Assembly: GCF_933775445.1 (NCBI RefSeq)
Contig: NC_065872.1
Span: forward strand, 11,222,001-11,286,000
Reading direction: 5' to 3'
Source: Argentina anserina
Taxonomy: Eukaryota; Streptophyta; Magnoliopsida; Rosales; Rosaceae
Length of the DNA: 64,000 bases
The position numbers were made by a program, and so were the translations under genes. This document shows, piece after piece, positions 41,009 through 53,706 of this stretch (position 1 is the first letter of the stretch; each line of letters starts with the position of its first letter). The notes under the pieces are model-generated. The model was given only the letters and a program-made list of their open reading frames with translations. It searched no databases and was not told the DNA's origin.

Positions 41009-42402
41009 TGAACTTTCTTCGAACTCTGTTTTCAACTTGCTTTTAAACCTCGGATACCAAACATCTTTTTGTTGGCTCATGTTAAGTTTTCCACTTGTCT
41101 CTTTGGAATGTATTTAGTTCTTACATTCAATCTTGTGCTTTTTCTTTTAAGGCATTTCAGTGTTTCACTCTATGAATTTGAGTTGAACATTATTGTTATG
41201 ACACTTAATTTTCAAGTATGAGTTCCATTGTTTGTATATTTATCCTTAAAATCGAGCTAACTAGCCAAGTATCGTTTTAAATTATGCGAGCGAGTCTTCT
41301 TGAATTATGCTATTTGGCTTGAGAACTATTTTAGTATCTCAAGTTTCTGCATTTTGAATCTTCTATGAGTTTCTTAAAGATACATCTCTCGGAAGTTTTA
41401 GAAAAGAAAATCTCCAAGTCTACTCTAAGGTTAGACTTCCAATTTTAAGCTTTTGCGGCAACCCAAAAGTATCATTTCTTAAATTCCTTGACTATTAGTT
41501 GTTGATAAATTCACATTCTTAAATGACAATTTCATTCGAAATTGTCAAATTGTGTCCTTATCAGATCAACAACTAAATGAGACTTGATTATCTAATTATT
41601 TGTTCCTTTAAGGAATAAGGAATGGATTATCCCACTTCTTTATTTGATAAGACTTAGTCGTTGAAATAATTTATTGTATTTAAGTAACAATTTTATTAGG
41701 AGATTGTCAATTCACATTTCTAATATATCAACGACTAAATGTTATTTGAACATTTGTAGGATTGTATTCCTATAAGAATGAAATTAGGCGATATATTTCT
41801 TGTTATTGCATTCAAGTGTCGCTATTGAAAGAACCTTTGATTCTTGGTTGTTACTTTGTTATAATTTAAAATCGTTGAGAGCTAATAATAGTGCTTTGTT
41901 ATCAAGTCCTCTTTTATCTCTTGGCTTTATTTAGGACTTGACTATTTGAAATAGTGGAAATTTATTGGCATTAATTATGTGTTCAACTCACCAAGCCTAT
42001 TCATTTGAAATAGTTTTCTTCGAGGGCTTGAGTATACTACTGTTGAGGATTTATCAAAATTCCACTAACGCAACCAAGTGTTATCTTTTTATTGTGGTGT
42101 ACTCTTTTAAATTTCTAAAAATTTATAGGAGCTATGAGATCTAAAAATCTCTTAACGATGAAAAGATCACAAGTCAAATTCTATATTGACAAAGATCTTC
42201 CACCCATTTTTGGGTATGGCTATGGGAAAACAATTTATCCAAACATGTTAATTTCTAGGCCTTGGTACGAAATTTTACGAGGTTTGAGCATCACCTCGGT
42301 ATTATTTCATGGAAGCTAGACATGCTCGAAGTTTAGCATGAGAAGATATCGCAAGTTTACAGTGGATGTGATAACTAGTTTGATTATTCATCATTACTAC
42401 CC
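41009..42402 (+). other. Untranslated leader of the plus-strand gypsy element, truncated
   Basis: Long AT-rich leader without coding similarity. The ORF at 42134-42319 matches nothing I recognise. Sequence ends abruptly at about 42402 against the minus-strand Athila copy B, so gag and pol are missing. Confidence 0.5.
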
Positions 42403-43426
42403 CTCCCTAGTTTGTCTACGTGAAGTGCAAAGTTCTTTTAAGAATTTGGCATACTTTGGGATTTCCTTGATGCACTCCAACAATGGAAGGTTAACTTGCA
42501 CCTTCCTAAAAACTTCCAACATTTCCTCATTAGATTTGTCTTTCTTGCTCTTAGCAAACCTAGAAGGAAAAGGTACACACAAAATATGATTAGTCTTAAC
42601 TAAATCACTTGAGTTAGAACTTGTACCTCTTTGTGCCTCTTAGAATGGCACGCTCTCCGTCTTGAAGGTCGTTGGATATTTCTCCAAATCCTTATTGATC
42701 ACAATATCTTTATCATCATCAGCAATGTGGCCCGTTTGGGCCTTTTTTAGAACTTTAGGTTGATCTACTAGCTCGAGCCCACTCTTTATTATGATGGCTT
42801 GGGCTTGCTCGTTCCTTAGGTTAGGTAACTCTACTTGGTAGCTTTCTTTTTTCAGAGAAACGACCCATGAAATCAACTACTTGGCCCATATGCATCTTCA
42901 ACTCCGCAATGTCCTTGCCATTTTCTTGTGGAACTAACAGATGTTCCAAATTGTTGATTGTTCATGGCTTTGTTCTCTAATAGATCTTTTGCTACCACAT
43001 TACTCTTGTCTAGAAATGATCCACCAGCTTCTGATCTAGAAACTCTCTCTCCATTTGTAGCAATCCTTCATAGAAATACTGAAGCAAGAGACATTCTCTA
43101 ATCCCATGGACTGGGCATGATGCTACAAGAGATTTGAACCTCACATAGTAATTGTAGAATGACTCATCTGGCCATTGCTTGATTCTTGTTATCTGCTTCC
43201 GGATGTGTGTCACCCTTGATGAGGGAAAATACTTCAACAAAAACTCATTCACCATTGTTGTCCATGAAGTAATACGACGAACAGGTACCTCAAACAACCA
43301 CTTTTGAGCTTGATCCTCTAATGAATATGGAAAAGCCCTCATCTTCACTATCTGAATATCAGCTCCTCTGGGGCACATGGTCTCACAATTGAACTGAAAC
43401 AATGGGGTTATCTCCTGAGAGTCCAT
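42403..43426 (-). pseudogene. Athila-like gag C-terminal part, copy B, with internal deletion
   Basis: It matches copy A (770-2440). The pre-protease stretch FPSRFAKSKKDKSNEEMLEVF (42397-42582) and acidic linker are present. Near 42925 the sequence jumps about 510 bases relative to copy A, which removes the zinc knuckle. The gag core follows at 43010-43426 (FNCETMCPRGADIQIVKMRA, FEVPVRRITSWTTMVNEFLL, YFPSSRVTHIRKQITRIKQ). The left end is truncated at 42403 before the protease. Confidence 0.75.
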
Positions 43427-43878
43427 GGAACTTAGTCAAATGATGTAGGAACCTACTTTTCAACTCAAAATCACTCGTCTTGCTCTCCCTAGAACATGGT
43501 ACGCTATGTTCGAGGATGATGTTCCCCCAACTGCTCCTTCTACTTGGTCATTCTGCTCTCTGATCGATGTTATTTCTGGTTTTGGAACTGGGTTTTCTTC
43601 TGTTCGGTTTTGACTGTGGGCACTAGATCAGGTAAATCCAAATTCAGTCGGCTCAAAGGACACGGACTTGTCAACAATTCTAACTCTGGATCCTCAAAGA
43701 ACAATGGATTAAGCCCACTACAACTTGATGAACCTGGAAATTGTGAAATTGATCCAAAGTTTCTTCCTTCGTGAAATGAACAATCTGAGTTGATGGAAAC
43801 GTTATCTCCCTCTCCTTGTAGTTGAATTCTACTCAGGCGTTCACTAAGTTTGAGAGATGCACCACTAAACTTGGACAT
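43427..43878 (-). pseudogene. Athila-like gag N-terminus, copy B
   Basis: 43570-43878 encodes 102 residues starting MSKFSGASLKLSERLSRIQL, with GDNVSINSDCSFHEGRNFGS and a Pro/Leu-rich end. It is collinear with the copy A start at 2449-2745. Frame breaks lie between it and the gag core. Confidence 0.65.
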
Positions 43879-44893
43879 TCATGTGCCTGAAAAGACTAAG
43901 TGTTAGCAATTTTACATAGTATGAAATACAAGTATGAGTAAATAAAGACTTTTTCGTCATTTCTCTTTCTTTGTTTTTTCTTTCTTCTTTTTGTTTTTAC
44001 AGAAATGTTGGACTAACACTATGCCTAATTCACACAATCCTAAAATCAAGGTACATGGAGCAGATGAGCTAACTGTGCAAAAGACTGAGACAGTTGCAGG
44101 TAGGTTCTTGCTTTTATCTGATATACCTTCTGCTTTAGGGTATGATTTTCATTTGCAAGGTGGATGTGCGGCCTAAGTATGTCGTCTAGACACAAACTAA
44201 TTCCTTTGTTTCAGAAGGCTGGATAGCTAGATTCATAGATAGTCGCACGGATATTTCCATTTGTTGGACACCACGGAGGCTACACCCTCGAAAGGATATT
44301 TCCACTATCGACTCCATCACTAAGATGTATGTCAGTCTATGGGCCTCTGAATCCAATTTTGTAAACCTTAAACCAGGGTATTGAAAATAACATGCCGCTT
44401 ACCTAACTCGGAATAAATATGTGTATTAGACTGCTCATAAAGTGTTAATTAAAGCCGCCCTCAACCCCAAGCGACCTTAGCAAGGTACAAATGGAGGGTT
44501 AATGTTAATATTAACAAAATGGAATTTACCTATTCCGTTTCCTTTAAAACTTAAAATAAATTAAGAATAAATAAATATTTAATTTCCTAAAAATTTAACT
44601 AAGTGTAACATCTAATCATATACACATACTACTACAAAACGTAACAAACAACACAAAACAAAGAATAAAACAAAAAGTAAATTTTTTTACACTTTACAAG
44701 TATTTTTTACATCTTTACAAAAAGAACAAAACAAAAGTAACATTTTGTTTAACAAACCGTCACTGTTCACAATTTTTACCGATTTACTATTCACCATACT
44801 GTTCACCGGAATCTATTTATATAAATATACAATTACACAAATCACAATATAGTACAAAATTAACACTTTAAAGAATTGAGATTTTTTCAACTT
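43879..44893 (-). other. Leader of copy B
   Basis: Non-coding, collinear with 2746-3793 of copy A. Confidence 0.6.
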
Positions 44894-44909
44894 CTCGGCA
44901 ACGGCGCCA
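44894..44909 (-). promoter_or_regulatory. Primer-binding site of copy B
   Basis: The minus strand reads TGGCGCCGTTGCCGAG, the tRNA-Asp type with one change from copy A, next to the LTR end at 44914. Confidence 0.85.
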
Positions 44910-44913
44910 AAAT

Positions 44914-45634
44914 TGATGGGACGTGCGAACGTCACACGATTAACCCTATAAAATGACATCGTTAGTATAGAATAAACAGAAATCGTTCAGTCCGGGGAAT
45001 TGAAATTGTCTCTAAACTTTTAGTATTAACAAATAATATAGGATTTGAGTTTGATTATTAACTACTAAAATAAAACATAAATTACTATTTACATGATTGA
45101 CTTCTCTTTACCAAACTAAACCAAATTCACCAATGCACCACATAGTTACAAGTTTGGTTCTATCATGCATTCTAATTCATCTGATTACATACTTTTAGAC
45201 ACCAATACAATTAGAGCTTTAGGGGAACATTTAATCATTAAAGATTTCTATTGACGTTTAGGTTAACTTAGGGCCTCACCTAAATTGCATGCAATCAAGT
45301 TTACCAATACTTAGGGTATAAATCAAACAAGATTACATTTAAGCACTAAATCTTTCTTTAAAACATGCTTCACGGTGGCGTCACTCACCATGGGGTACAT
45401 GTAAATTTCCATAATTTCTCATTTTAATTAACACAAACCGAATCTACTTATGCCAAGATTCGATTTGTATCAATATGGATGATGAAGATAGCACTCAAAT
45501 ACAATCTTAAGAATTGCATTCAAGCACTAAATTCGTATGCACATATCTGAAAATTATCTAACAGCAAGTAAAAGAAAAGTAGAACACAACAATAGAAATA
45601 CAAACTTCAATAATTATAAGAACTGGTCACGTTT
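44914..45634 (-). mobile_element. Athila-like LTR of copy B, part 1
   Basis: It starts TGATGGGACGTG beside the primer site and follows 14940-15650 closely to AATAATTATAAGAAC. There it is interrupted by chromovirus LTR sequence. Confidence 0.75.
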
Positions 45635-47137
45635 GAAAGGTTGCTACATCCCCTGTCGATTGGTGGTAGCGCCACCCGCCATCTCGTCGCCGTTTAGGAG
45701 CGGTGAAGCCCGGAAGTTCTCCCGAAAAAGCATATTTCGCCGAACTTCAACTCGTCGGATCTCCCTCCTCCGACAACCAATCAATACTATTCTTGTCACA
45801 TTTTGAAAGTCTCCTTCCATACTACAAACCCTCCAAAAGATTTAACCCCAATCATTGTGTGCTAGGAGAATCGAAGAAAAGAAATTCTAGGTTTTTAAAT
45901 TGGGGCTTTTCAGTTCTTGTTAAATTAGTAAATGAACTAGGATATGTATATGATATAGTGGATTGTGTATGTGTAAAAATAGTAAATAGGTGCATATATA
46001 TGGTTTGTTATATAATATACTGTCGTAATTTCCGTTTGCAGATCAGTTCATTTTAGTATTGATATCTATTTGTTTTGAGCATGTCGATTGATTTGTACAA
46101 AATTCATGTGATAATTGTTTGTACGTGGTTTTAACTTAGTTATGTTAAAACGTTTTTATGGTTTGTGGACCTGCCTTCAGACGTGTTGGTATGTCAGAAC
46201 TTAGCATTGGTCGGGCGATAGTTACGATTCAGTTAGAGCTCTAGTCTGTTTGCCGGAGTACTAACATGTGGGGTAACAAAGGTGTACCAGCGCTTATGAG
46301 TACTCATATTTTGGACATTGGGTAGCGAGAGGTTGCCCAATGTCGGGCGACGTACTAACATGAGGGTTAACAGAGGTGTACAAGCGCTCATGAGTACCCA
46401 TAATATAAATGTATTTGGCTAAACAGAGGGGTTGCCCGATTTCTCATGAGCACTTATATTTTCAGATATTATTGGACAACCAGATGGGTCGTCCAATGAC
46501 TCATGAGTACATTTATAATTAAATGTTTTCAGTATTTTTCTTTTGGATATTGGGTAGCGAGAGGTTGCCCAATGTCAAGCGGCGTACTAACATGAGGGTT
46601 AATAGAGGTATACCAGCGCTCATGAGTACCCGTATTATAAATGTATTTGGGTAAGCAGAGGGGTTGCCCGATTTCTCATGAGCACGCATATTTTTAGATA
46701 TTATTGGACAACCAGATGGGCCGTCCAATGACTCATGAGTACATTTATAATTAAATGTTTTCAGTACTTTCTTTTGTGTTTATATGCGAGTTGTATTATT
46801 GATTTACTCATACGAGCTGCAAAACTTATTGAGTTTGTGTTTACAATCCCGGTGCACTTATTTGATGGTGTAGGGAATAGTTCTACAGGTGTGGATTAGC
46901 AGAATTAGAAGGCTTTCGCTGAAGATTGTCGAAGATTTCTTTCTGTTGTTTGTGGTGAGGATTGAGTGAATTTTACATTTCCATTGGTTGTGTATTATTC
47001 GAGTTGACTGAGTCATGATGTGGACTCAGTTTCGATACATTGTTATGATAAGATGATTTCAATATATTTGAGATTGTTTTTGAGTTTTCATGACTTCAAA
47101 TTCGAATTTTTATCATTCGAAATTTGGGGTCGTGACA
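45635..47137 (+). mobile_element. Chromovirus-type LTR fragment nested in the Athila LTR
   Basis: It matches 23490-25193 in two blocks (45635-45850 and about 45930-47137), includes the hairpin array and ends GGGTCGTGACA at 47137. The first ~400 bases of the LTR, with the TATA box, are missing. The Athila LTR resumes at 47138. Confidence 0.75.
46314..46769 (+). repeat. 231-bp tandem duplication of the hairpin array
   Basis: Two units starting at 46314 and 46545 share GATTGGGTAGC-type starts, the CATGAGTACCC motif, GGGGTTGCCCGATTTCTCATG and GGACAACCAGATGGG, and both end at TAAATGTTTTCAGTA. Confidence 0.85.
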
Positions 47138-47654
47138 ATTTTGGAGTGGATGACTTGGCTGATTTGTTAACAAAGTTTATGGTGGTGTTTTGGTTGAGTT
47201 TTAGCTCTTGTATGCTAAGGAGAAGTGATTATTTTTCTTTGTAAATGATGTGCTATTTATAGAAGAGTTTTGGCTCCTTGATATTATAGTTTTGACTTTT
47301 TCTCATCAATTTCTTTCGTTTATATTTTGTCATTGGTGGGTGCAATCTCTTTTAATAAATTCATCTTTTTTCTCTTTTTTAGGTGTCTCATTATTTCTCT
47401 TACATTGTCTCTTTTTATTTACTTAATCCATCATTTATCTCTTCCTTTTTCTTTCTCTCTTTTTCTTTCAGTTATTTTTGTTATTGGTTGGTGCAATCTA
47501 CTTTTATAAATTCTTTCTTTCTTCTCCTTTTTAGGTGTTTCTTTATTTCTGTCTTGCATTATTTCTTTTTATTTACTTAATCTCTTCTTTTTCTTAGGAA
47601 AGTTACGTAGTAAGCGTTTCGGTTCAAGTAGGACTTTCTTAAATATAACGTTTC
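47138..47654 (-). mobile_element. Athila-like LTR of copy B, part 2
   Basis: GATGACTTGGCTG and GTGGTGTTTTGG match 15855-15905 of the full LTR, and AGAAGTGATTATTTTTC follows in the same order. It contains a 151-bp tandem duplication (units at 47331 and 47482, each with TTGGTGCAATC or TGGGTGCAATC and ending TTTATTTACTTAATC). It is cut at 47655. Confidence 0.55.
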
Positions 47655-48560
47655 TGTCACGACCCCGAATTTCAAGTGTTAAACTCAAAATCGAAGCCGT
47701 GAAAAACTCTAAAACAATCTCAATAAATCGAAATCATCTTATCATCACAACGTATCATTTTAGAGTTTATAAAACATCTCAGTCGAATTGATTATTACAA
47801 AACCAATTTATAATTCAAGCATTATATCAAATGGAAATGTAAAATCCTCTCAATACTCACCACAAAATAAAATAAAGAAACTTTGAAGTCCTCAGAGTAG
47901 TCTGTCAATTCTGCTAATCCACACATGCGGAACTATCTCCTACACCATCGAATAGGTCCACCGGGATTGCAAACACAAACCCGGTAAGCTTTACAGCTCG
48001 TATGAGTAAAACAACAATATACCATGCATAGTAATACAAGAGTAAATACTGAAAACATTCAATTATAAATATACTCATGAGTCACAGAACGACCCATCTG
48101 GTTGTTTAATAATATCTGAAAATAGAAGTGCTCATGAGAAATCGGGCAACCCATCTGTTTACTCAATTACATTTACAATACGGGTACTCATGAAACCCAG
48201 GTACTCATCTGTTACCCCTCATGCAGTACACCGCAAGGCATTGGGCAACCCATTTGTTACCCAATATCCCAAAAATATGGGTACTCAAACCTGGTAACTC
48301 ATATGTTACCCTCATGCAGTACACCGGCAGACAGACTAGAGCTCTAACTGAATCGTAACTGTCGCACGGCTAAGGCTAGGTTCCGACATGCCAACACGTC
48401 CGAAGACAGATCCGAAGATAGAAAAACGTTTTAACATAAACTCAAATTAAAACCACGTACAATACATTTCTCACATGTTATTGCACAAAAGACAAGCGAT
48501 TCATATACTTTTCGACAAAAGGAGGTGTTTAAGGCGTTCAAAACAGAAATTTTAACCTTA
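47655..48560 (-). mobile_element. Chromovirus-type LTR, inverted fragment
   Basis: It starts TGTCACGACCCCGAATTT, the complement of the LTR 3' end. It carries the inverted hairpin array at 48060-48310 (GGGCAACCCATCTGTT, GGGTACTCATG). Homology fades near 48560. Confidence 0.7.
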
Positions 48561-50785
48561 TAAGCATGAACGGTTCAGATTTGATAGATTTAGAGCATTC
48601 ATTGCTTCTGTCAACTCTGATACCTTAACGATAATCATTTTAGTTGAAATTTTATATAGGTGATCTACGCATTAGACCCTAAAAGGTGAACGGTAAAAAT
48701 GTAGAAATGTAGTCTTGGTTGATGAATTACCCCTTTAAAAGATTTAAAAAAAATCCATAAGTGGAATGACCATATATATATATATGAAGTTACTTATAAA
48801 TTTGATAATGATTAGAAAAAGGTGAAGGGTTAGTTCGTTCGTAAATCTATTCCTTAATTGAGAGATATTTCACGAAACATATTTTACATTTCTTGAGAAA
48901 CAAACTGGTGAACTGATATTAACGTGCTTTAGAACGTGTAGGATTAAAAATGGTTGATATTTGATCTTGGAGAATTTTTGGGAGGCAACCCCTCAAAAGA
49001 TATGGTAGAAAGGCTAATGAGACTGAATGAGAGTATATGACTACATAAGAAAGAGACGGAGCATCTCTAGGAGAAGAAAAAGGATTAGAGATTTGTGTTG
49101 CTAATGTCTAGAAAAGGGAATATGGTTCAATGATCACTTTTTCCTTTCGAGATCTCATTTTGCAAGTGTCTACTTTTATAAATGCAGGAATATTGATCAG
49201 TATCCAAAGTAGTTTCAGCATTTCCCATTCCAATTTAATAAACTTGAATGTCTTTGCCTAATTTTGAAGAAACTCCGAGTGAAAATATGAAGATGAATTG
49301 ATATGTGAACCAAACCTGGTCCAACAATTGACCTCTATCATAATTGTACACCATCTCAGTATGAATTGCTAGACTTTACAGCTCAATCATACATCAAGAC
49401 AATGTACATGATTAGCCTATCGTAATCTCAATTTGCTTATATGTCTCAACAATTAATGGGGTAATCGGTCTTTAATCATGTGGTCTTTGTGAGAATTGGA
49501 GTAAACTACAATAATTGACAGCTAACCCTTTGGTCGATCAGGATATTTGACAATTATTCGAACGGACCATCTATTAAACAACTTTGTAAGATTATTGAAA
49601 ACTCTTCTAATCGAACACGAAGTGGTGTTCAAATTGGTGGAACAAGAAGTGGTACAAAACTAAGGTCTTATAAATATCGATGGATAAGAGTCTTTAAAAG
49701 TATACGCATGACAACTGATTGTGAATGCAATAGGCATTTGGTGGAACATTTGGATAGAGAGAGGGAGGCAGGAGTGCTTAGTGGCAATTGACATTTAGGG
49801 TTTTAGAGGTGTAGAAGGTGAAACTATGTGTAAAGTGGGTTTTGTGAGGTGAGGTGAAGTGATCCAACTCAAGAATGACTGGTAGAAAATGGCTCGTCAT
49901 TTTCCACCTTAGGGAGGGAGTCGCTTGCTCTGTGCAATCCCAGCAGAATGACCAAAAAAACAACGTTTGGCTCAGAAAGTTTTCATCATTAGCATGCTTG
50001 GGTGTTTTTATCACTCTAGAACTGTTAGTATTCACATGTAAATGATGTAATAGGATATACCTCCAATTTTGTTCATAAATAGTAAGTAGTTTCATCTAAA
50101 TCCAAGAGGGAGAATCAATTTCTATCTCACCTATTCTCTTGGTGCTAATTTATGAATGATAATTTTGTGCACTTTGGCCACCTACTTCAAGTGGATGAGT
50201 AATGCTTTGAATCTAAACTCATGAGTATAATTAAAACTTATTCAAGTGTGTAATTATGTATTCTTAATATAATCAACGAAAATGAAAGATTACATGTGTT
50301 ATATATTAGCACGCTACGTCACAAGACGTAACATAAATCTTCACTTAGAATTGCGAACTTCTTCCGCTTCCCACAATGTAGAGGTTGGAGTTAGTAACTC
50401 CTTAATCGTTTCATTCATTTTCCTCTTTCATAAAAAAAAAATAACTCCTTATGTGGTATGATGATGTGGCATGCCACACACAAATATAATATTAAAGTTG
50501 TGGTCGGCTACTGTTTCTTTGCACCTCAAGTAATGAGAAATTTTTCGGTCCTCCGGAGGACCATTAGACAATGACATGTGGTCTGCCAAACCACTAATAA
50601 AACGCCACGTGTTGCTTTCTGATACATCACATCAGAGTAAAAAAATAAAAACAGTAAACCCAATTAAACGGTAAAAAACATCCACTCTGTTAGCTCCGTT
50701 GCTTTTTGGTTCTCCGATTAGTTATTTGTTTACTTTATCTAGGCACTGGGAAACCCTACATTCAGTTCTTCGTCTCACTACAATC
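48561..50785. other. No gene or clear element seen
   Basis: AT-rich DNA with a short AT run at 48772-48784. 50450-50650 resembles part of the small repeat family at 27470 (ATGATGATGTGGCATG) and holds CCGGAGGACC inverted bases. Open frames such as 49778-50095 show no recognisable domain. Confidence 0.4.
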
Positions 50786-51022
50786 ATGAATATGGCAGAA
50801 GATGATGATCACCCGGGTAAAAGCATCTTGCTCCCTTTCCTCTTTTCTTTCCTCTTTCTCTTGACTCGAAGCTTTTTTCATAATGATCTTATAAGCCGCA
50901 TCTTCTTCCTCATCCTCTGCTTCGTCGCCTTCTTCCTCTTCCTCATATACCGTTGCCCAACCCCAGTATCCTCTCCTCATCTGGGTTCTCTCCCAAATAC
51001 TTTAAGACTTCAAATTTGGTAA
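50786..51022 (+). CDS. Small predicted membrane protein, unknown
   Basis: 78 residues starting MNMAEDDDHPGKS, then two hydrophobic segments (about 14-27, LLPFLFSFLFLLT, and 34-52, IFFLILCFVAFFLFLIY) separated by RSFFHNDLISR. The tail is Pro/Ser-rich. Two membrane passes are likely. The ATG at 50786 is preferred to the upstream TTG-type start because it opens an acidic leader before the first hydrophobic segment. GGTAAAG at the end (51018) could be a splice donor, so this may be a first exon. I recognise no family, and it may be a chance ORF. Confidence 0.3.
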   Translation: MNMAEDDDHPGKSILLPFLFSFLFLLTRSFFHNDLISRIFFLILCFVAFFLFLIYRCPTPVSSPHLGSLPNTLRLQIW

Positions 51023-51692
51023 AGAGGCAAATAGGTTGGTCAGTAAATTAAAGGTCGAAAATCAATGATGCAATAATAATTTTTTTATAAGAAATCAATT
51101 ACAGTTCTATGGGTCTGATTTATGATCGTAGATTGAAAATTTGATCCTTATAAAAATAATAATTACTCCATCATGAATAGTTCAGTGTGGATTATGTTCA
51201 ATCAATTGCTCACTAGCTCTTCTGCATAGTTCATGTCTCAAGATTTAAGAAGGTAAAAAGGTCATTTCCTACCTTTTATTCTTTATACATTCTGTATTGT
51301 ATTTAATCCTGCTCAGTAAGCATTCATATTCATTATAGTGGAAATACATGATAATTTCTACCAGATATGTTTGTGAACTGAATTATGAATGATTACTAGA
51401 TAGTTTTTGACATTCAATGGGAAAGAAATTTGTGGACTGGCCATTTGTAAGAATTGGTTTGATCATTTGAATGATCCATCAAATAAAATTAAGCGTGCAC
51501 TATCAGCACAATATAAGCAAATTTGGTTATAATCGGGTTTTCTCGATTTTTCCGACAATGTTAATTGTTGGATCATAATTCTCATATATTCTAATGCCCT
51601 AAAACATGAAATTTATTTATTCTATGTGTTTAATTTAATTTAGACTAATTCATTTCCATGTTTTGTAGAATATATTGACAAGAAGAGAATAA
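51023..51692. other. No gene seen
   Basis: AT-rich spacer before the Athila-type LTR. The last ~20 bases (AAGAAGAGAATAA) also precede the LTR at 7680, so the element boundary may lie slightly further left. Confidence 0.4.
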
Positions 51693-53265
51693 TGTAAAAT
51701 TCTGGCAATTTTTCAACCACCACCACTTTTAGCAGTACTATTATGCCGGAGCACCACCACTTTTAGTGGTGCCATGCATTTTTCGTCTAATTTTATGGAG
51801 GAGCAACACATTGTTCTATCACAATTAGATCTCATCTTTTTAGTTGAGATTTAACTACACCACTTTTCTCTCTTTCTCACAAAATCATAGTTCCCCATTG
51901 TCCAAAAATCCACACCTATATTATGCAAAAATCTGATTTGATTTTTGCATGTAATCATCACCTCTAGGTCCATCATTACCTAGTCATACCCACTTCTTCC
52001 ATGATCATTCACTTCCTTCTATGATCACCCACACTTCCTTCCATGATCACACACACTTCCTTCCAAGATCAAACACTTCCTCATTTATCACCCACTTATT
52101 CCATATTCAACCACCCCACTCACTCACTATACCATTATATCTCATTTTTCTCTACATTTTCGACCATCATTCTCCTTTATAAAAACTTTCATCACCACCA
52201 TCTCCATACACACCATTTCCACCACCAAAGCCAAGAGAAATGGGAGGAAGAGAACAATTACATCTACCTATCTCATTCTAAAACACCAAGTTTTATCACT
52301 TCATCATTCACTATTTTTGATACACCATCATCAAGCAAGGAGGAATAATAGGAGTCTAGCATCATTTAAGGATTCCATCACCACCATGTCAAGATCTCCA
52401 TGAGTTATCCACATCATCCTCAACTTGAGATTCAGTAGTCACCTCTATACTCTCTTTTTACTTTGATGTTCAGAAATATGTTAAAGCTTGTGTATTTGGT
52501 TATGAGTGAGTAGTTAATTTGTTGAGGCTAGGGTGAAAGCCCTAGCCAATCTTGTATGACATTGATATAAATATTTTGTTTGATGCACTTTTCATTAGCA
52601 CTCTAATATGCTAGTTCAAAAGTTGAACATTCATGCTTAAACTTAATCAATTTATGTATGATTGTTTGCTATGACATGATGAATGATTAAGGCTTGATTA
52701 ACCTTAGTTGTTTGAATCATGATAGCATATTATATGTGCATGTTAGAGTTGTGAACTACAATCACTTAGAGATAAGTATGGTTGGTTTGCATGATTTCTT
52801 CATCCCCAAACTTTATGCACTTAGGGTAATGCATTTTATACTTAACCGGATTCATATGCATGACTTGAGTAGTTAAGTACTACACCGAAGAGGGGTTGCT
52901 TGATACCAACAAACGAGATTGTCCCTTATCATACCCGAGAGGAATGCAAGAAGAGAAATTGGCTAGTTAGAGTGGCATCATTCAATTTAGTAGCATTATT
53001 GTTCACAAGAGAAGCTAGAGGTGGAAACCTTAAGTCCTAACTTCCATCTATTTCATCACATCTAGTTTAGCATAGCCTAGTTTACATTTTAAATAGTCAG
53101 TTAGTTTTTATAAGCAACTCTACACCCAAAACAAATTTGAATCACTACACCATCTTGCATATATCCAGCAAGAATTTGGGTTCACTTGTAAGATTTGATT
53201 TGTGACTTGTACATTTGCATATTCTTCTAACATCCCTTAGGTTCTCCTAACTAGAGAGGGTTTTT
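51693..53265 (+). mobile_element. Athila/Tat-type LTR (copy 3)
   Basis: Closest to copy 2 (25194-26763), from TTTTTCGTCTAATTTTATG onward. It adds about 80 bases at the left (TGTAAAATTCTGG with a CCACCACTTTTAGTGGTG hairpin). TATA box at 52178 and TGATCA units at 52000-52080. It ends near TTCGTTAGGTACGACAT without a primer site, so it is solo or truncated. Confidence 0.65.
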
Positions 53266-53444
53266 CCAATTCGTTAGGTACGACATCCCCTACTCACAAT
53301 CCCACTACACTATAACTTAACTCTTATACTTGACGGTGAACTTTGAGTCGATACTAAGAAAAGGAGGTTGCCGGAAAAAAAATCGAGAATAGAGTTGAAT
53401 TGTTTTGGTGGCCTTGTCGCTGAGACACTTTAGAACAAAGTACA
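53266..53444. other. Spacer, probably copia leader scrap
   Basis: No coding region. The minus strand reads CAACACGTTATCATGTAC next to the inverted copia LTR, similar in place to a primer site. Confidence 0.35.
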
Positions 53445-53642
53445 TGATAACGTGTTGGAGAAGGAAGGAAACGAGAATAATAATAACGTAAAAGAACATA
53501 ACGTCACACTTTATTGATTGATAATTGGGCCTATATATAGACATTACATAACCACAGTCTCGTAGATTCGGCAATCTATTACAGAGATGAGAATCTATCT
53601 CTAACAGGAAACCTAATAAGGCTAAGATACACACAAGGGTAG
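53445..53642 (-). mobile_element. Ty1/copia LTR, inverted
   Basis: The complement reads CTTGTGTGTATCTTAGCC, TTAGGTTTCCTGTTAG, CATCTCTGTAATAG and TATATATAGGCCC, matching the LTR at 58715-58899. No copia coding sequence is attached in this orientation. Confidence 0.7.
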
Positions 53643-53644
53643 AC

Positions 53645-53666
53645 AAACACACACACACACACACAC

Positions 53667-53704
<38 letters not shown>
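53645..53704. repeat. Compound (CA)n(AT)n microsatellite
   Basis: About 11 CA units (53645-53667) followed by about 18 AT units (53669-53704). A related AT-TGTG tract lies at 58919-58975, next to the plus-strand copia LTR. Confidence 0.9.
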
Positions 53705-53706
<2 letters not shown>

